Assembly: GCF_003075095.1 (NCBI RefSeq)
Contig: NZ_QCZF01000001.1
Coordinates: 682,001-746,000, forward strand
Direction of reading: 5' to 3'
Length of the DNA: 64,000 bases
Origin: Blastococcus litoris
GTDB lineage: Bacteria > Actinomycetota > Actinomycetes > Mycobacteriales > Geodermatophilaceae
Shown: one piece after another, positions 26,178 to 33,842 of the stretch
Position numbering within the stretch: position 1 is the first letter of the stretch
How the letters are laid out: every line of letters begins with the position of its first letter
Notes under the pieces: generated by a model
The model's input: only the letters and a program-made list of their open reading frames with translations
What the model was told of the DNA's origin: nothing
The model's database searches: none
Position numbers and translations under genes: made by a program

Positions 26178-26923
26178 GCCGCCCGGTCCCGTTCTCCGCG
26201 CTGCTGCGCAGCGAGTGGACGAAGCTGCGTTCGGTCCGCGCCACGTGGTGGTGCAGCGGCCTGTACCTGCTGGCCGTCGGGGGGACGGGGTGGCTGGCGG
26301 CCGCCAGCACCGACAGCTCCGCACGGGCCGGCATCGCGGTGCAGACGGCGCTGACCGGGTTCGGCTTCGGCCAGCTGCTGCTCGTCGTCCTCGGTGTGCT
26401 GGCGGTGAGCGCGGAGTTCGCCTCCGGCAGCGTCCTCGTCTCGCTGACCGCCGTGCCCCGCCGGACGCGGTGGCTGGCCGCGAAGACGGTGGTGGTCACT
26501 GCCTGGTGCCTCGCGCTGAGTGCGGTCCTGGCGGTCGTGTGCGCTCTCGCCGCGCGGACGCTCACCGCGGTGCCCGGCGGGGTGCAGGCCACCGACCCCG
26601 AGGTCCTGCGCATCCTCGGCCTCCAGGTGGCGTCGGCCGGGCTGGTCGGCGTCCTGTCCGTCGCGCTCGGGGTGGCGCTGCGCTCGACCGCCGGGGCCGT
26701 CGGCCTGGGCGCCGGCCTCACCTTCGTCCTGCCGCCGGTCCTGGCCCTGGCCGGGGGTGCCATCGCCTCGCGCGTCTCGCAGGGGCTGCCCGCCCTGCGG
26801 GTGGGGCAGGACGCCTTCCTCGCGGCCAGCACCACCTGGCCGGTGGGCATGGCGGTCCTCGGCGCGTGGGCGGTGGGCACCTGGGCCGCCGGCGCCGCGC
26901 TGCTCGAGCGACGGGACGTCTGA
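26174..26923 (+). CDS. ABC-2-type transporter permease
   Basis: 249-residue membrane protein with about six hydrophobic segments. The N-terminal FSALLRSEWTKLRSVRATWW is typical of ABC-2 permeases, and a periplasmic-side region separates the first two helices. GTG 26174 overlaps the ATPase stop (GTGA), so the two form one exporter. It ends 6 nt before the convergent Thr-rich gene. Substrate unknown. Confidence 0.9.
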   Translation: MSRPVPFSALLRSEWTKLRSVRATWWCSGLYLLAVGGTGWLAAASTDSSARAGIAVQTALTGFGFGQLLLVVLGVLAVSAEFASGSVLVSLTAVPRRTRWLAAKTVVVTAWCLALSAVLAVVCALAARTLTAVPGGVQATDPEVLRILGLQVASAGLVGVLSVALGVALRSTAGAVGLGAGLTFVLPPVLALAGGAIASRVSQGLPALRVGQDAFLAASTTWPVGMAVLGAWAVGTWAAGAALLERRDV

Positions 26924-26929
26924 CCGCCG

Positions 26930-27607
26930 TCAGCCGGCGGGGGTGTCGGCGGTCGTCTCCGTCGGCGTGGTGGTCTCCGACGAGGTCGTCTCGGTGGGCG
27001 TCGTGGTCTCGGTCGGTGTGGTGGTCTCGGTGGGCGTCGACGTCTCCGTCGGTGCCGTGGTCGTCGTCTCGACGGGCGTCGAGGTGTCGACAGCGGTCGT
27101 CGCCTCGGCCACGACCGGTGGCGTCGGGGCGACGACGGGGGGCGGGGGAGGGGCGGACGTCCGCGGGGTGGTCCGCGGGGTGGTCCGTGCCGGCGTGCGC
27201 GAGGGCGTCACGCGGGCGACACCGCGCGACGACGCGCCGGCCACGGCCGGGCGGGCGGCGCTGTCGGCGACCGGCACCGCGGCCGGCGGCCCGGGCGTCG
27301 GGGGTGCCCCCGTGTAGACCGGGCCGGCGACCCACGCGTCGGAGATGCCGGCGTCGTCGGGTGCCGACTCGCCGTCGTCGACCGCCGTGGTGCTGGTGCT
27401 GTCGTCGGCGAGCACCGCGTCCGGAGCGCGGTCGGCGGCCGCCGGGATCGTCACGAGGACGAGCCAGGCGATGCCCGCCACCAGCACGAAGACGACGACC
27501 GCATCGAGGGGGCGGCGCCACCCCGGCAGTTCGAGCCACTGGGCAGCGGTGCGAGCGCGGTTGGCTCGCGTCCGGGGATTGCCCCGCCCCGCAGGCGTGT
27601 GTGCCAC
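26930..27607 (-). CDS. Membrane-anchored Thr/Pro-rich surface protein
   Basis: 225-residue protein: a basic cytosolic N-terminus with a WLELPGWRRPLD segment, one transmembrane helix at about 35-55 (AVVVFVLVAGIAWLVLVTIP), then an extracytoplasmic low-complexity region. Its last 60 residues are imperfect TETTTPT / PTETT repeats. Such stalks are usually flexible, probably O-glycosylated spacers crossing the cell wall. GTG 27607 is chosen for the GGGAGGAA just upstream. No globular domain is seen. Repeat copy number may vary between strains. Confidence 0.7.
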   Translation of the reverse strand: MAHTPAGRGNPRTRANRARTAAQWLELPGWRRPLDAVVVFVLVAGIAWLVLVTIPAAADRAPDAVLADDSTSTTAVDDGESAPDDAGISDAWVAGPVYTGAPPTPGPPAAVPVADSAARPAVAGASSRGVARVTPSRTPARTTPRTTPRTSAPPPPPVVAPTPPVVAEATTAVDTSTPVETTTTAPTETSTPTETTTPTETTTPTETTSSETTTPTETTADTPAG

Positions 27608-27775
27608 GGGTTCCTCCCACGATCGGTCCGGTCGAGCACGTCGGGGGCATCCCGCCACAGCCGGGACCGTGCACGGGGAGTCACCGTCGCCGCGGGATCG
27701 TCGCCCGGTCGCCGTCACGGCGCGTCACCACCGAGCGCCACCGTGGCGCACCGGTGCGTCGACCGCCCGGGCCGG

Positions 27776-28321
27776 TCAGCCTCGCGCGGCCCGGCGGATG
27801 GCGGCGACGTACCTGGCCGTCGCCAGGCGCTGGAGGACCAGGCCCAGCGGACCGGCCAGCCGGGCCGCCGGGGAGGCGAGGCGGAAGAACACCCGGATCT
27901 CGTAGACCACCTCACCGGCCGGCGTCAGCCGGACGAGGAAGCACTCCTCGCCGCTCTCGGGGTGGCCGGGCAGGGTGCCGTAGGCGAAGCCGCGCTCGTC
28001 GCCCCCGGTCCGCGCCCACACCACGCGGCAGGGGATGTCGTACCCGAGCCGGGGAGACCCGGCGGTGAGGACGACGACCGTTCCCGGCTCGCTGCTCGGA
28101 CCGGTGGCGCGCACCCGCAGGCCGGCGCCGCGCTGCGCCCGCCAGTCGAGGACCGCGGCGGCGGCCCGCTCGAAGTCCGCCCGGCCCGACCCCACGACGG
28201 CGCTGACGGAGCGGCCGCGGAACCCGTCGGGCACGACCCCCGCGCACGCCGCGCCTACGGCCTCGTAGGTGAGCGGCGCGTCGACGAGGGAGGTCGGGTC
28301 GAGAGCCGAGAACAGCCCCAT
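27776..28321 (-). CDS. DUF1990 family protein
   Basis: 181-residue protein with the DUF1990 plan: PLTYEAVGAACAGVVPDGFRG, FERAAAAVLDWRAQRGAGLRV, PGTVVVLTAGSPRLGYDIPCRVVW, FAYGTLPGHPESGEECFLVRLTP. No catalytic residues are known for the family, which often occurs near lipid or desiccation-related genes. ATG 28321 starts MGLFSALD. It is divergent from the SDR gene with 58 nt between. No signal peptide or transmembrane helix before the last 40 residues. Confidence 0.82.
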   Translation of the reverse strand: MGLFSALDPTSLVDAPLTYEAVGAACAGVVPDGFRGRSVSAVVGSGRADFERAAAAVLDWRAQRGAGLRVRATGPSSEPGTVVVLTAGSPRLGYDIPCRVVWARTGGDERGFAYGTLPGHPESGEECFLVRLTPAGEVVYEIRVFFRLASPAARLAGPLGLVLQRLATARYVAAIRRAARG

Positions 28322-28379
28322 CAGCGAGCCCTGCCTGCCACAGCGGTCAGTCTGGGGGTGTGCGGGGTAGGGCCGCGCG

Positions 28380-29051
28380 GTGGACGGCACGAGGACGGCG
28401 CTGGTCGTCGGTGCGAGCAGCGACATCGGAGCCGCGATCGCGCATGGCCTGACCGCCGACGGGTTCGACTGCCTGCTGTGGGGGAGGGACCGCGACCGGC
28501 TGTCGGCGGTCGGAGCCCGGTGGGACGCGGTGGACCTGCGCGATCCGGGCGACGTCCGCGACGCCCTCGGCCGGCTGCCGGACCGGCTGTCGGCGGTCGT
28601 CTACGCCGCCGGCCGCTTCGACTGGGCGCCGGCCGACACCGGGGACCCGGACGCGTGGGACGACCTCGTCGCCGTGAACCTCTCCGCCGCGATGCGGGTG
28701 ACCCGCGGGGTGCTCCCGGCGTTGCTCGCGGCGGCGCCGTCCTCGCTGGTGCTGCTCGGGTCCGGCGCCGCGCGGTCGGCCTTCCCCGGCAACCCCGCGT
28801 ACGTGGCCAGCAAGCACGGGCTGGCGGGCTTCGCCCGGTCGGTGTTCCTCGACGTCCGCGACCGGGACGTCGCCGTCACCCTGCTGTCGCCCGGGCTCGT
28901 CGCGGCCGGTGCCGGCCTCCGCGCACCGGGCGTGCGGCCCGGGGAGCTGCTCCAGCCGGACGACGTCGCGGCGGCCGTGCGGTGGGTGGTCGGCACGCCG
29001 GCGCACGTCTGCCCGGTGGAGGTCGAGCTGCAACCGCAGCGGACCCCGTAG
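28380..29051 (+). CDS. SDR-family oxidoreductase
   Basis: 223-residue short-chain dehydrogenase: N-terminal cofactor motif GASSDIGAAIA (residues 11-21), NAG-type motif altered to YAAGRFDW, catalytic Ser in LLGSGAARS, and YVASKHG supplying Tyr and Lys. Short C-terminus. GTG 28380 precedes the Rossmann strand directly. The gene is 12 nt upstream of the HipA-like gene; a -10-like TAGGTT sits near the junction, so the downstream pair may also have its own promoter. Substrate unknown. Confidence 0.88.
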   Translation: MDGTRTALVVGASSDIGAAIAHGLTADGFDCLLWGRDRDRLSAVGARWDAVDLRDPGDVRDALGRLPDRLSAVVYAAGRFDWAPADTGDPDAWDDLVAVNLSAAMRVTRGVLPALLAAAPSSLVLLGSGAARSAFPGNPAYVASKHGLAGFARSVFLDVRDRDVAVTLLSPGLVAAGAGLRAPGVRPGELLQPDDVAAAVRWVVGTPAHVCPVEVELQPQRTP

Positions 29052-29063
29052 GTTGTCGGCACT

Positions 29064-29906
29064 GTGCTGCCCGCCGTCACCGCCACCCGCTACGTCACCC
29101 CGCTGCGCGAGGGTGGCTCGCTGCCGGGGCTCATGGAGGCCGACGACCTCGGCACCTACGTGGTCAAGTGGCGGGCCGCCGGCCAGGGCGTGAAGGTGCT
29201 CGTCGCCGAGGTGATCTGCGCCGAACTGGCCCGCGGCCTGGACCTCCCCGTGCCGGCGCTGGTGACCGTCGACGTCGTCCCGGAGCTCGCCGTGGGGGAG
29301 CCCGACCACGAGGTGCAGGAGCTGCTGCAGCGCTCCGCCGGCCGCAACCTGGGGCTGGACTACCTGCCGGGTGCGCTGGACTTCGAGGCCGGTGCCGACG
29401 GCGTCGACCCGGAGCTGGCCGGGCGCGTGCTGTGGTTCGACGCGCTGATCGGCAACGTCGACAGGTCGTGGCGCAACCCGAACATGCTGTTCTGGCACGG
29501 CCGGCTGCAGCTGATCGACCACGGCGCCGCGCTCACGTTCCACCACCACTGGCCCGGTGCGGAGGCCGCGGTCACCCGCCCCTACGACGCCTCGGCCCAC
29601 GCGCTGCTGGAGTGCGACCCGCGGGTGGCCGACGCCGACGCGGCGCTGGGCGGGCGGGTCACCCGGCCCCTGCTGGAGAGGGTGCTGGCGCAGGTCCCCG
29701 ACGAGTGGCTCGAGGACGAGCCGGACGCGCTGCGCATCCGCTACGTCGACCAGCTGCTCGCCCGGCTGGGCGCGCGCGACGCGTGGCTGCCCGGCCTGGT
29801 CGCGGCCGCGCGGGCGGGTGGCGGGGCGCGCCGCCGGGCGCCGCGCGGGAAGAACCGGCCCTCGTGGCTGGGCCCGCCGCCGCCGGAGGGAGTGACGCAG
29901 CGATGA
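29064..29906 (+). CDS. HipA-like kinase-fold protein
   Basis: 280-residue protein of the HipA-like family (HipA_2 type). Kinase-type motifs are visible: NVDRSWRNPNM with catalytic Asp and Asn, and LIDHGAAL as a DFG-like metal site. It is shorter than HipA toxins and lacks the HipB partner, so a classic toxin-antitoxin role is not supported. The stop overlaps the following DUF3037 gene (ATGA); this pairing is conserved in many bacteria. GTG 29064 is chosen as the first start after the SDR stop. It probably acts together with the DUF3037 protein; the target is unknown. Confidence 0.85.
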   Translation: MLPAVTATRYVTPLREGGSLPGLMEADDLGTYVVKWRAAGQGVKVLVAEVICAELARGLDLPVPALVTVDVVPELAVGEPDHEVQELLQRSAGRNLGLDYLPGALDFEAGADGVDPELAGRVLWFDALIGNVDRSWRNPNMLFWHGRLQLIDHGAALTFHHHWPGAEAAVTRPYDASAHALLECDPRVADADAALGGRVTRPLLERVLAQVPDEWLEDEPDALRIRYVDQLLARLGARDAWLPGLVAAARAGGGARRRAPRGKNRPSWLGPPPPEGVTQR

Positions 29907-30301
29907 GCGGCACCAGGGACACCTTCGAGTACGCGGTGCTGCGCGTCGTCCCGCGGGTCGAGCGCGGGGAGGCGCTGAACGCCGGCGTGCTCGTCTACTG
30001 CCGCCGGCGCGACTACCTCGGCTCGCGGGTGCACCTCGACGTCGCCCGGCTGCACGCCCTCGACCCGACCGCGGATGCGGAGGCGATCGGCCGGGCGCTG
30101 CAGGCGGCCACCGACGTGTGCTCGGCCGACCCGGGGGCCGGCGCGGCGGGCCGCGAGGCTCTGGGGTCCCGGTTCCGCTGGCTCACCGCCCCGCGCAGCA
30201 CCGTGATCCAGCCCGGCCCGGTGCACACGGGGCTCACCGACGACCCCGACGCGGAGGCCGACCGGCTGCTCCGGCTGCTGGTGCTGCCCGTCGAGGGCTG
30301 A
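29903..30301 (+). CDS. DUF3037 domain-containing protein
   Basis: 132-residue protein with the DUF3037 signature (YAVLRVVPRVERGEALNAGVLVYCRRRDYLGSRVHLD) and a C-terminal helical part. ATG 29903 overlaps the stop of the HipA-like gene by 4 nt, indicating translational coupling. The family is nearly always found next to HipA-like proteins, which suggests a partner or regulator role. No catalytic residues known. Confidence 0.88.
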   Translation: MSGTRDTFEYAVLRVVPRVERGEALNAGVLVYCRRRDYLGSRVHLDVARLHALDPTADAEAIGRALQAATDVCSADPGAGAAGREALGSRFRWLTAPRSTVIQPGPVHTGLTDDPDAEADRLLRLLVLPVEG

Positions 30302-30339
30302 CGGCGGGAAGTGTCGGGGGCAGCGGGTAGACCGGCTCC

Positions 30340-30723
30340 ATGACCATCTACGCAGTGGCTGTGAGCGCGACCGACCTGCCCCGCGCGCGGGCCTTCTACG
30401 AGCTGCTGGGCTTCCGCTTCCCGGAGGCCGGCGGGGACGACCCGCACCTCGAGGCGGAGGACGGCTCCGGCGTCAAGCTGATGATCGACGACGCGGGATT
30501 CATGACCGACCTGTACGGGGAGGCGCCGCGGCCGGGCACCGTCGCCGGCTTCGCGCTGGTCCAGGAGTCGCCGGCCGGCGTCGACGAGACGGTCGGGCGG
30601 ATCCGGTCGGCCGGCCACGCGGTGGTGAAGGAGCCCTACGACGCCCCGTGGGGGCAGCGCTACGCGACCGTGGCCGACCCGGACGGCTACCGGGTCGACG
30701 TCTTCTGCCCCCTGCCCTCCTGA
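30340..30723 (+). CDS. VOC-family (glyoxalase-like) protein
   Basis: 127-residue vicinal-oxygen-chelate protein: an N-terminal beta strand and helix (VAVSATDLPRARAFYELLGFRF) and a C-terminal repeat with Glu and Asp near the end (YATVADPDGYRVDVF). Family members bind a divalent metal and act as isomerases, dioxygenases or resistance proteins; this one cannot be assigned. ATG 30340 follows the stop of DUF3037 by 38 nt. It ends 27 nt before the convergent pterin dehydratase gene. Confidence 0.85.
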   Translation: MTIYAVAVSATDLPRARAFYELLGFRFPEAGGDDPHLEAEDGSGVKLMIDDAGFMTDLYGEAPRPGTVAGFALVQESPAGVDETVGRIRSAGHAVVKEPYDAPWGQRYATVADPDGYRVDVFCPLPS

Positions 30724-30750
30724 GACGACCGGCCCGCCGGGCCTTGGCCG

Positions 30751-31044
30751 TCAGCCGGGGAGGAGCGCGTCGACCCGCCGGGCGAGCTCGACGTCGAGCT
30801 CGGTCACACCGCCGGCCGAGTGGGTGACGACGGCGATGTGCAGCGTCCGCCAGCGCAGGTCGATGTCGGGGTGGTGGTCCATCTCCTCGGCGACGTCGGC
30901 GATCGACACGATCGCGGCGACGGCGTCGCGGAAGCTCGGCAGCTGCACCGACCGGCGGATGCCGTCGGCGTCCCCGGACCAGTGCGGCAGCCCGCGGAGG
31001 GCAGCGGTGGTCTCGGCGGGGGAGAGGCGCGGTGGACGGGGCAC
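30751..31044 (-). CDS. 4a-hydroxytetrahydrobiopterin dehydratase (PCD-like)
   Basis: 97-residue protein of the pterin-4a-carbinolamine dehydratase family: the active-site block EEMDHHPDIDLRWRTLHIAVVTHSAGG has the characteristic histidines. It regenerates oxidised pterin cofactor; in bacteria without aromatic amino acid hydroxylases it may serve molybdopterin or other pterin pathways. GTG 31044 begins 24 nt after the cysH stop on the same strand, so it may be read with the sulfur operon, though functionally unrelated. Confidence 0.9.
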   Translation of the reverse strand: MPRPPRLSPAETTAALRGLPHWSGDADGIRRSVQLPSFRDAVAAIVSIADVAEEMDHHPDIDLRWRTLHIAVVTHSAGGVTELDVELARRVDALLPG

Positions 31045-31068
31045 CCGTCCATGGTGCCGCTCAGCGGC

Positions 31069-31779
31069 TCAGGTGTGCAGACCGCACTCGATCTTGTTCT
31101 TGCCCGCCCAGCGGCCGGCGCGCGCGTCCTCGCCCGGCGCGACCGGCCGGGTGCAGGGCTCGCACCCGATCGACCCGTAGCCGAGCTCGAACAGGGGGTT
31201 GACCGGCACCTGGTGCTCGGCGATGTAGCCGTCCACGACGTCCTGGGTCCAGGCGGCGATCGGGTTCACCTTGACCATCCCGCGCTTGGCGTCCCAGTCG
31301 ACCAGCCTGGTGCCGGCCCGCGTGGGGGACTCGTCGCGGCGGATGCCCGAGCCCCAGGCCACGTAGCCGGCCAGGGCCTCGGCGAGCGGCTGCACCTTGC
31401 GCAGCGAGCAGCACAGGTCGGGGTCGCGGTCGTGCAGCCGCGGCCCGTGCTCGGCGTCCTGCTCGGCCACCGTCGTCGGCGGGGTGACGTCGACCAGCGT
31501 GATCGGCAGGACCGACGTGATCCAGTCGCGGGTGCCGATCGTCTCGGCGAAGTGGTAGCCGGTGTCGAGGAAGACGACGTCCACCCCGGGGACCGCCCGG
31601 CCGGCCAGATGGGCGAGCAGCCCGTCGGCCATGGACGAGGTGATCGCGAACCCGTCGCCGAAGGTGTCCCCGGCCCACCGGAGGACCGCGAGGGCCTGCT
31701 CCACCGGGTCGGCGATGCCCTCGAACCGCGCGTCGGCCGCGGCGGCCAGTTCCGGCGTGGGCCGGATGGCGATCGTCAC
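31069..31779 (-). CDS. cysH: Adenylylsulfate (APS) reductase
   Basis: 236-residue thioredoxin-dependent reductase that reduces adenylylsulfate to sulfite. The four cysteines of the 4Fe-4S cluster are present (DLCCSLRK and CEPCTR), which marks the APS-specific type, and the catalytic Cys lies in the terminal ECGLHT. GTG 31779 overlaps the stop of the zinc-ribbon gene by 4 nt. It is the last sulfur gene of the operon; sulfite made here is the substrate of the sulfite reductase two genes upstream. Confidence 0.95.
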   Translation of the reverse strand: MTIAIRPTPELAAAADARFEGIADPVEQALAVLRWAGDTFGDGFAITSSMADGLLAHLAGRAVPGVDVVFLDTGYHFAETIGTRDWITSVLPITLVDVTPPTTVAEQDAEHGPRLHDRDPDLCCSLRKVQPLAEALAGYVAWGSGIRRDESPTRAGTRLVDWDAKRGMVKVNPIAAWTQDVVDGYIAEHQVPVNPLFELGYGSIGCEPCTRPVAPGEDARAGRWAGKNKIECGLHT

Positions 31780-31949
31780 TCCGTCACTCCCGTCGCGATC
31801 AGCCGGACCGAGAAGGCCCGGAGGCAGGCACCGCAGCGCCAGCCGTCCGCCGACTCCCCCTCGTAGGGGGTCAGCTCCTCGTCCCCGCAGTACGGGCAGT
31901 GGAACACCGGCAGCTGCCGGCTCCTTCCCGTGCCCGCCTGCTCGCTCAC
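31776..31949 (-). CDS. Zinc-ribbon microprotein between sir and cysH
   Basis: 57-residue protein with two Cys pairs, FHCPYCGDEEL and GWRCGACLRAF, that together form a zinc-ribbon (or metal-binding knuckle). GTG 31949 overlaps the sir stop by 4 nt and its own stop overlaps cysH by 4 nt, so it is fully embedded in the operon. From memory, small Cys-rich proteins occupy the same slot in Streptomyces sulfate-reduction operons; its role there is unknown. It could be an assembly factor for the neighbouring Fe-S enzymes or a regulator. Confidence 0.85.
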   Translation of the reverse strand: MSEQAGTGRSRQLPVFHCPYCGDEELTPYEGESADGWRCGACLRAFSVRLIATGVTE

Positions 31950-33619
31950 AGCAGCCAGTCCTCCTCGGCCCGGGAGACGTAGTGGGCGAACGACTCGCCG
32001 GGCTCGCGCCGCTGCTGGAAGCCGCGCAGCACCCGCTCGCAGTAGTCGGCGGTCTCGGCCTTGGTGACCTTGTGACCGCGGAACTTGCGGCCGAAGGTGG
32101 CTTCCACGCCGAGGTGCCCGCCCAGGTGCACCTGGAAGCCCTCGACCATCTCGCCGTTCGCGTCGCGGACCATCGAGCCCTTGAACCCGATGTCGGCGGT
32201 CTGGAAGCGCGCGCAGCTGTTCGGGCACCCGTTGACGTTGATGCCGATCGGCACGTCGAAGTCGGGCAGGCGCTTCTCCAGCTCCGCGTAGAGGTCCTGC
32301 GCGTGCTGCTTGGTCTCGACGATCGCCAGCTTGCAGAACTCCAGGCCCGTGCAGGCCATCGTGCCGCGGCGGAAGGCGCTGGGCCGCACCTGCAGGTCGT
32401 GGGCGGCGAGGGCCTCGACCAGCCCCTCCACGCGCTCGTCCGGCACGTCGAGGATGACCAGCTTCTGCTGCGTCGTCGTCCTGATCCGGCCCTGCCCGTA
32501 CTCGTCGGCCAGGTCGGCGATCGTGGTCAGCAGCGAGCCGCTGATCCGGCCGGAGCGCAGGGCGAAGCCGACCGCGTTGGCGCCGTCCTTCTGGCGGGCC
32601 ACGCCGACGTGGTCGCGCTGGTCGTGCTTGGCCGGCGCGGGGGCTGGGCCGTCCGGCAGCGCCTCGTGCAGGTACTCGTCCTGCAGCACCTGGCGGAACT
32701 TGTCCGGGCCCCAGTCGGCCATGAGGAACTTGATTCGTGCGCGGTTGCGCTGCCGCCGGTAGCCGTAGTCGCGGAAGACCGAGGTGCAGGCGGCCCACAC
32801 GTCGGTGACCTGGTCGGGCCGGACGAAGACGCCGACCCGCTGGGCGAACATCGGGTTGGTCGACAGGCCGCCGCCGACCCACAGGTCGTAGCCGGCCTCG
32901 CCCGCCTCGTTCACGACACCGACGAAGGAGACGTCGTCGATCTCCGGCTCGGTGCAGTGGTCGACGCAGCCCGACATCGAGGTCTTCCACTTGCGGGGCA
33001 GGTTGCTGAACTCGGGGCTGCCGACGTACTTGGCGACCGTGTCGGCGATGACGCCGGTGGCGTCGATGACCTCGTCCTCGAGGATGCCGGCCAGCGGGCA
33101 GCCGAGCATCACGCGCGGCACGTCGCCGCAGGCCTCGGTGGACGAGAGCCCGACCGACTCCAGGCGCCGCCAGATCTCGGGCACGTCCTCCACCCGGATC
33201 CAGTGGTACTGGACGTTCTGCCGGTCGGTCACGTCGGCGACGTCCCGGCCGAACTCGGTGCTGATGCCGCCGATGACGCGCAGCGCGTCGCTGGTCAGCT
33301 GCCCGCCGTCGATGCGCACGCGCATCATGAAGTACGAGTCCTCGAGCTCCTCCGGCTCCAGGACGGCGGTCTTGCCGCCGGGGATGCCCGGCGCCCGCTG
33401 GGTGTAGAGGCCCATCCAGCGCATGCGGCCGCGGAGGTCACCCGGGTCGATCGAGTCGAAACCGGCCTTCGAGTAGATGTCGAGGATCCGCTGGCGCACC
33501 TCGAGCCCGTCGGAGTCCTTCTTCATCCGCTCGTTGGGGTTGAGCGGCTCCCGGTAGCCCAGGGCCCACTGGCCCTGCCCGCGCTGCGGGCGGTTGCTCG
33601 TGCGGGGAGGAGTGGTCAC
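31946..33619 (-). CDS. sir: Assimilatory sulfite reductase, ferredoxin-type siroheme protein
   Basis: 557-residue siroheme/4Fe-4S enzyme reducing sulfite to sulfide. Cluster ligands are visible as CTGLEFC and NGCPNSC in the C-terminal third. A Tyr-Cys pair of the NirA type may be present (MGLYTQRAP and MLGCPLAG). The sequence is close in plan to the actinobacterial ferredoxin-dependent Sir/NirA; a nitrite reductase is less likely given the flanking cysC and cysH. GTG 33619 begins downstream of a 28-codon leader peptide and a hairpin. The following small zinc-ribbon gene overlaps by 4 nt. Confidence 0.95.
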   Translation of the reverse strand: MTTPPRTSNRPQRGQGQWALGYREPLNPNERMKKDSDGLEVRQRILDIYSKAGFDSIDPGDLRGRMRWMGLYTQRAPGIPGGKTAVLEPEELEDSYFMMRVRIDGGQLTSDALRVIGGISTEFGRDVADVTDRQNVQYHWIRVEDVPEIWRRLESVGLSSTEACGDVPRVMLGCPLAGILEDEVIDATGVIADTVAKYVGSPEFSNLPRKWKTSMSGCVDHCTEPEIDDVSFVGVVNEAGEAGYDLWVGGGLSTNPMFAQRVGVFVRPDQVTDVWAACTSVFRDYGYRRQRNRARIKFLMADWGPDKFRQVLQDEYLHEALPDGPAPAPAKHDQRDHVGVARQKDGANAVGFALRSGRISGSLLTTIADLADEYGQGRIRTTTQQKLVILDVPDERVEGLVEALAAHDLQVRPSAFRRGTMACTGLEFCKLAIVETKQHAQDLYAELEKRLPDFDVPIGINVNGCPNSCARFQTADIGFKGSMVRDANGEMVEGFQVHLGGHLGVEATFGRKFRGHKVTKAETADYCERVLRGFQQRREPGESFAHYVSRAEEDWLL

Positions 33620-33713
33620 GTCGTGCTTCTTCCTGCGCTCACCGGCCCGCGGCGCTCGGCCTGACGGGAGGGGCGCTGCAGATCGGGTGCGCAGGGATGC
33701 GCGGGAACCGTTG

Positions 33714-33800
33714 TCAGCGCTGGACGCGACACGCGGCGCTGGAGACGAGCGCCAGATCGATGTGCAGACGCGCGACGAGCAGGCTGCCGCGGTCGGTCAT
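33714..33800 (-). CDS. Cysteine-type leader peptide (28 residues) upstream of sir
   Basis: A 28-codon reading frame, ATG at 33800 with GGGAGGA 8 nt upstream, TGA at 33714. It carries a pattern typical of actinobacterial leader peptides found in front of sulfur genes: MTDRGSLLVAR, then LHIDLALVSSAACRVQR with one Cys near the end (residue 24). It lies between cysC and sir. Ribosome slowing at the Cys codon when charged tRNA-Cys is scarce would alter folding of the 94-nt spacer, which contains the hairpin GCGCA-TCCC-TGCGC (33689-33702). It was overlooked by ordinary size limits. I am fairly sure it is translated; the mechanism is inferred. Confidence 0.8.
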   Translation of the reverse strand: MTDRGSLLVARLHIDLALVSSAACRVQR

Positions 33801-33842
33801 GGGGGCGATCCTCCCACAACCCGGACCGGACAGGTGTGTGAG

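Noticed and set aside
26940-27110. CRISPR-like array in the region of regularly spaced GTGGTCTCGG motifs
   Set aside because: The repetition is the reverse complement of Thr-rich codons in a protein tail; there are no conserved repeats with unique spacers.
29064-30301. Classical hipBA toxin-antitoxin module
   Set aside because: No HipB-like DNA-binding protein is encoded next to the HipA-like gene; the partner is DUF3037.
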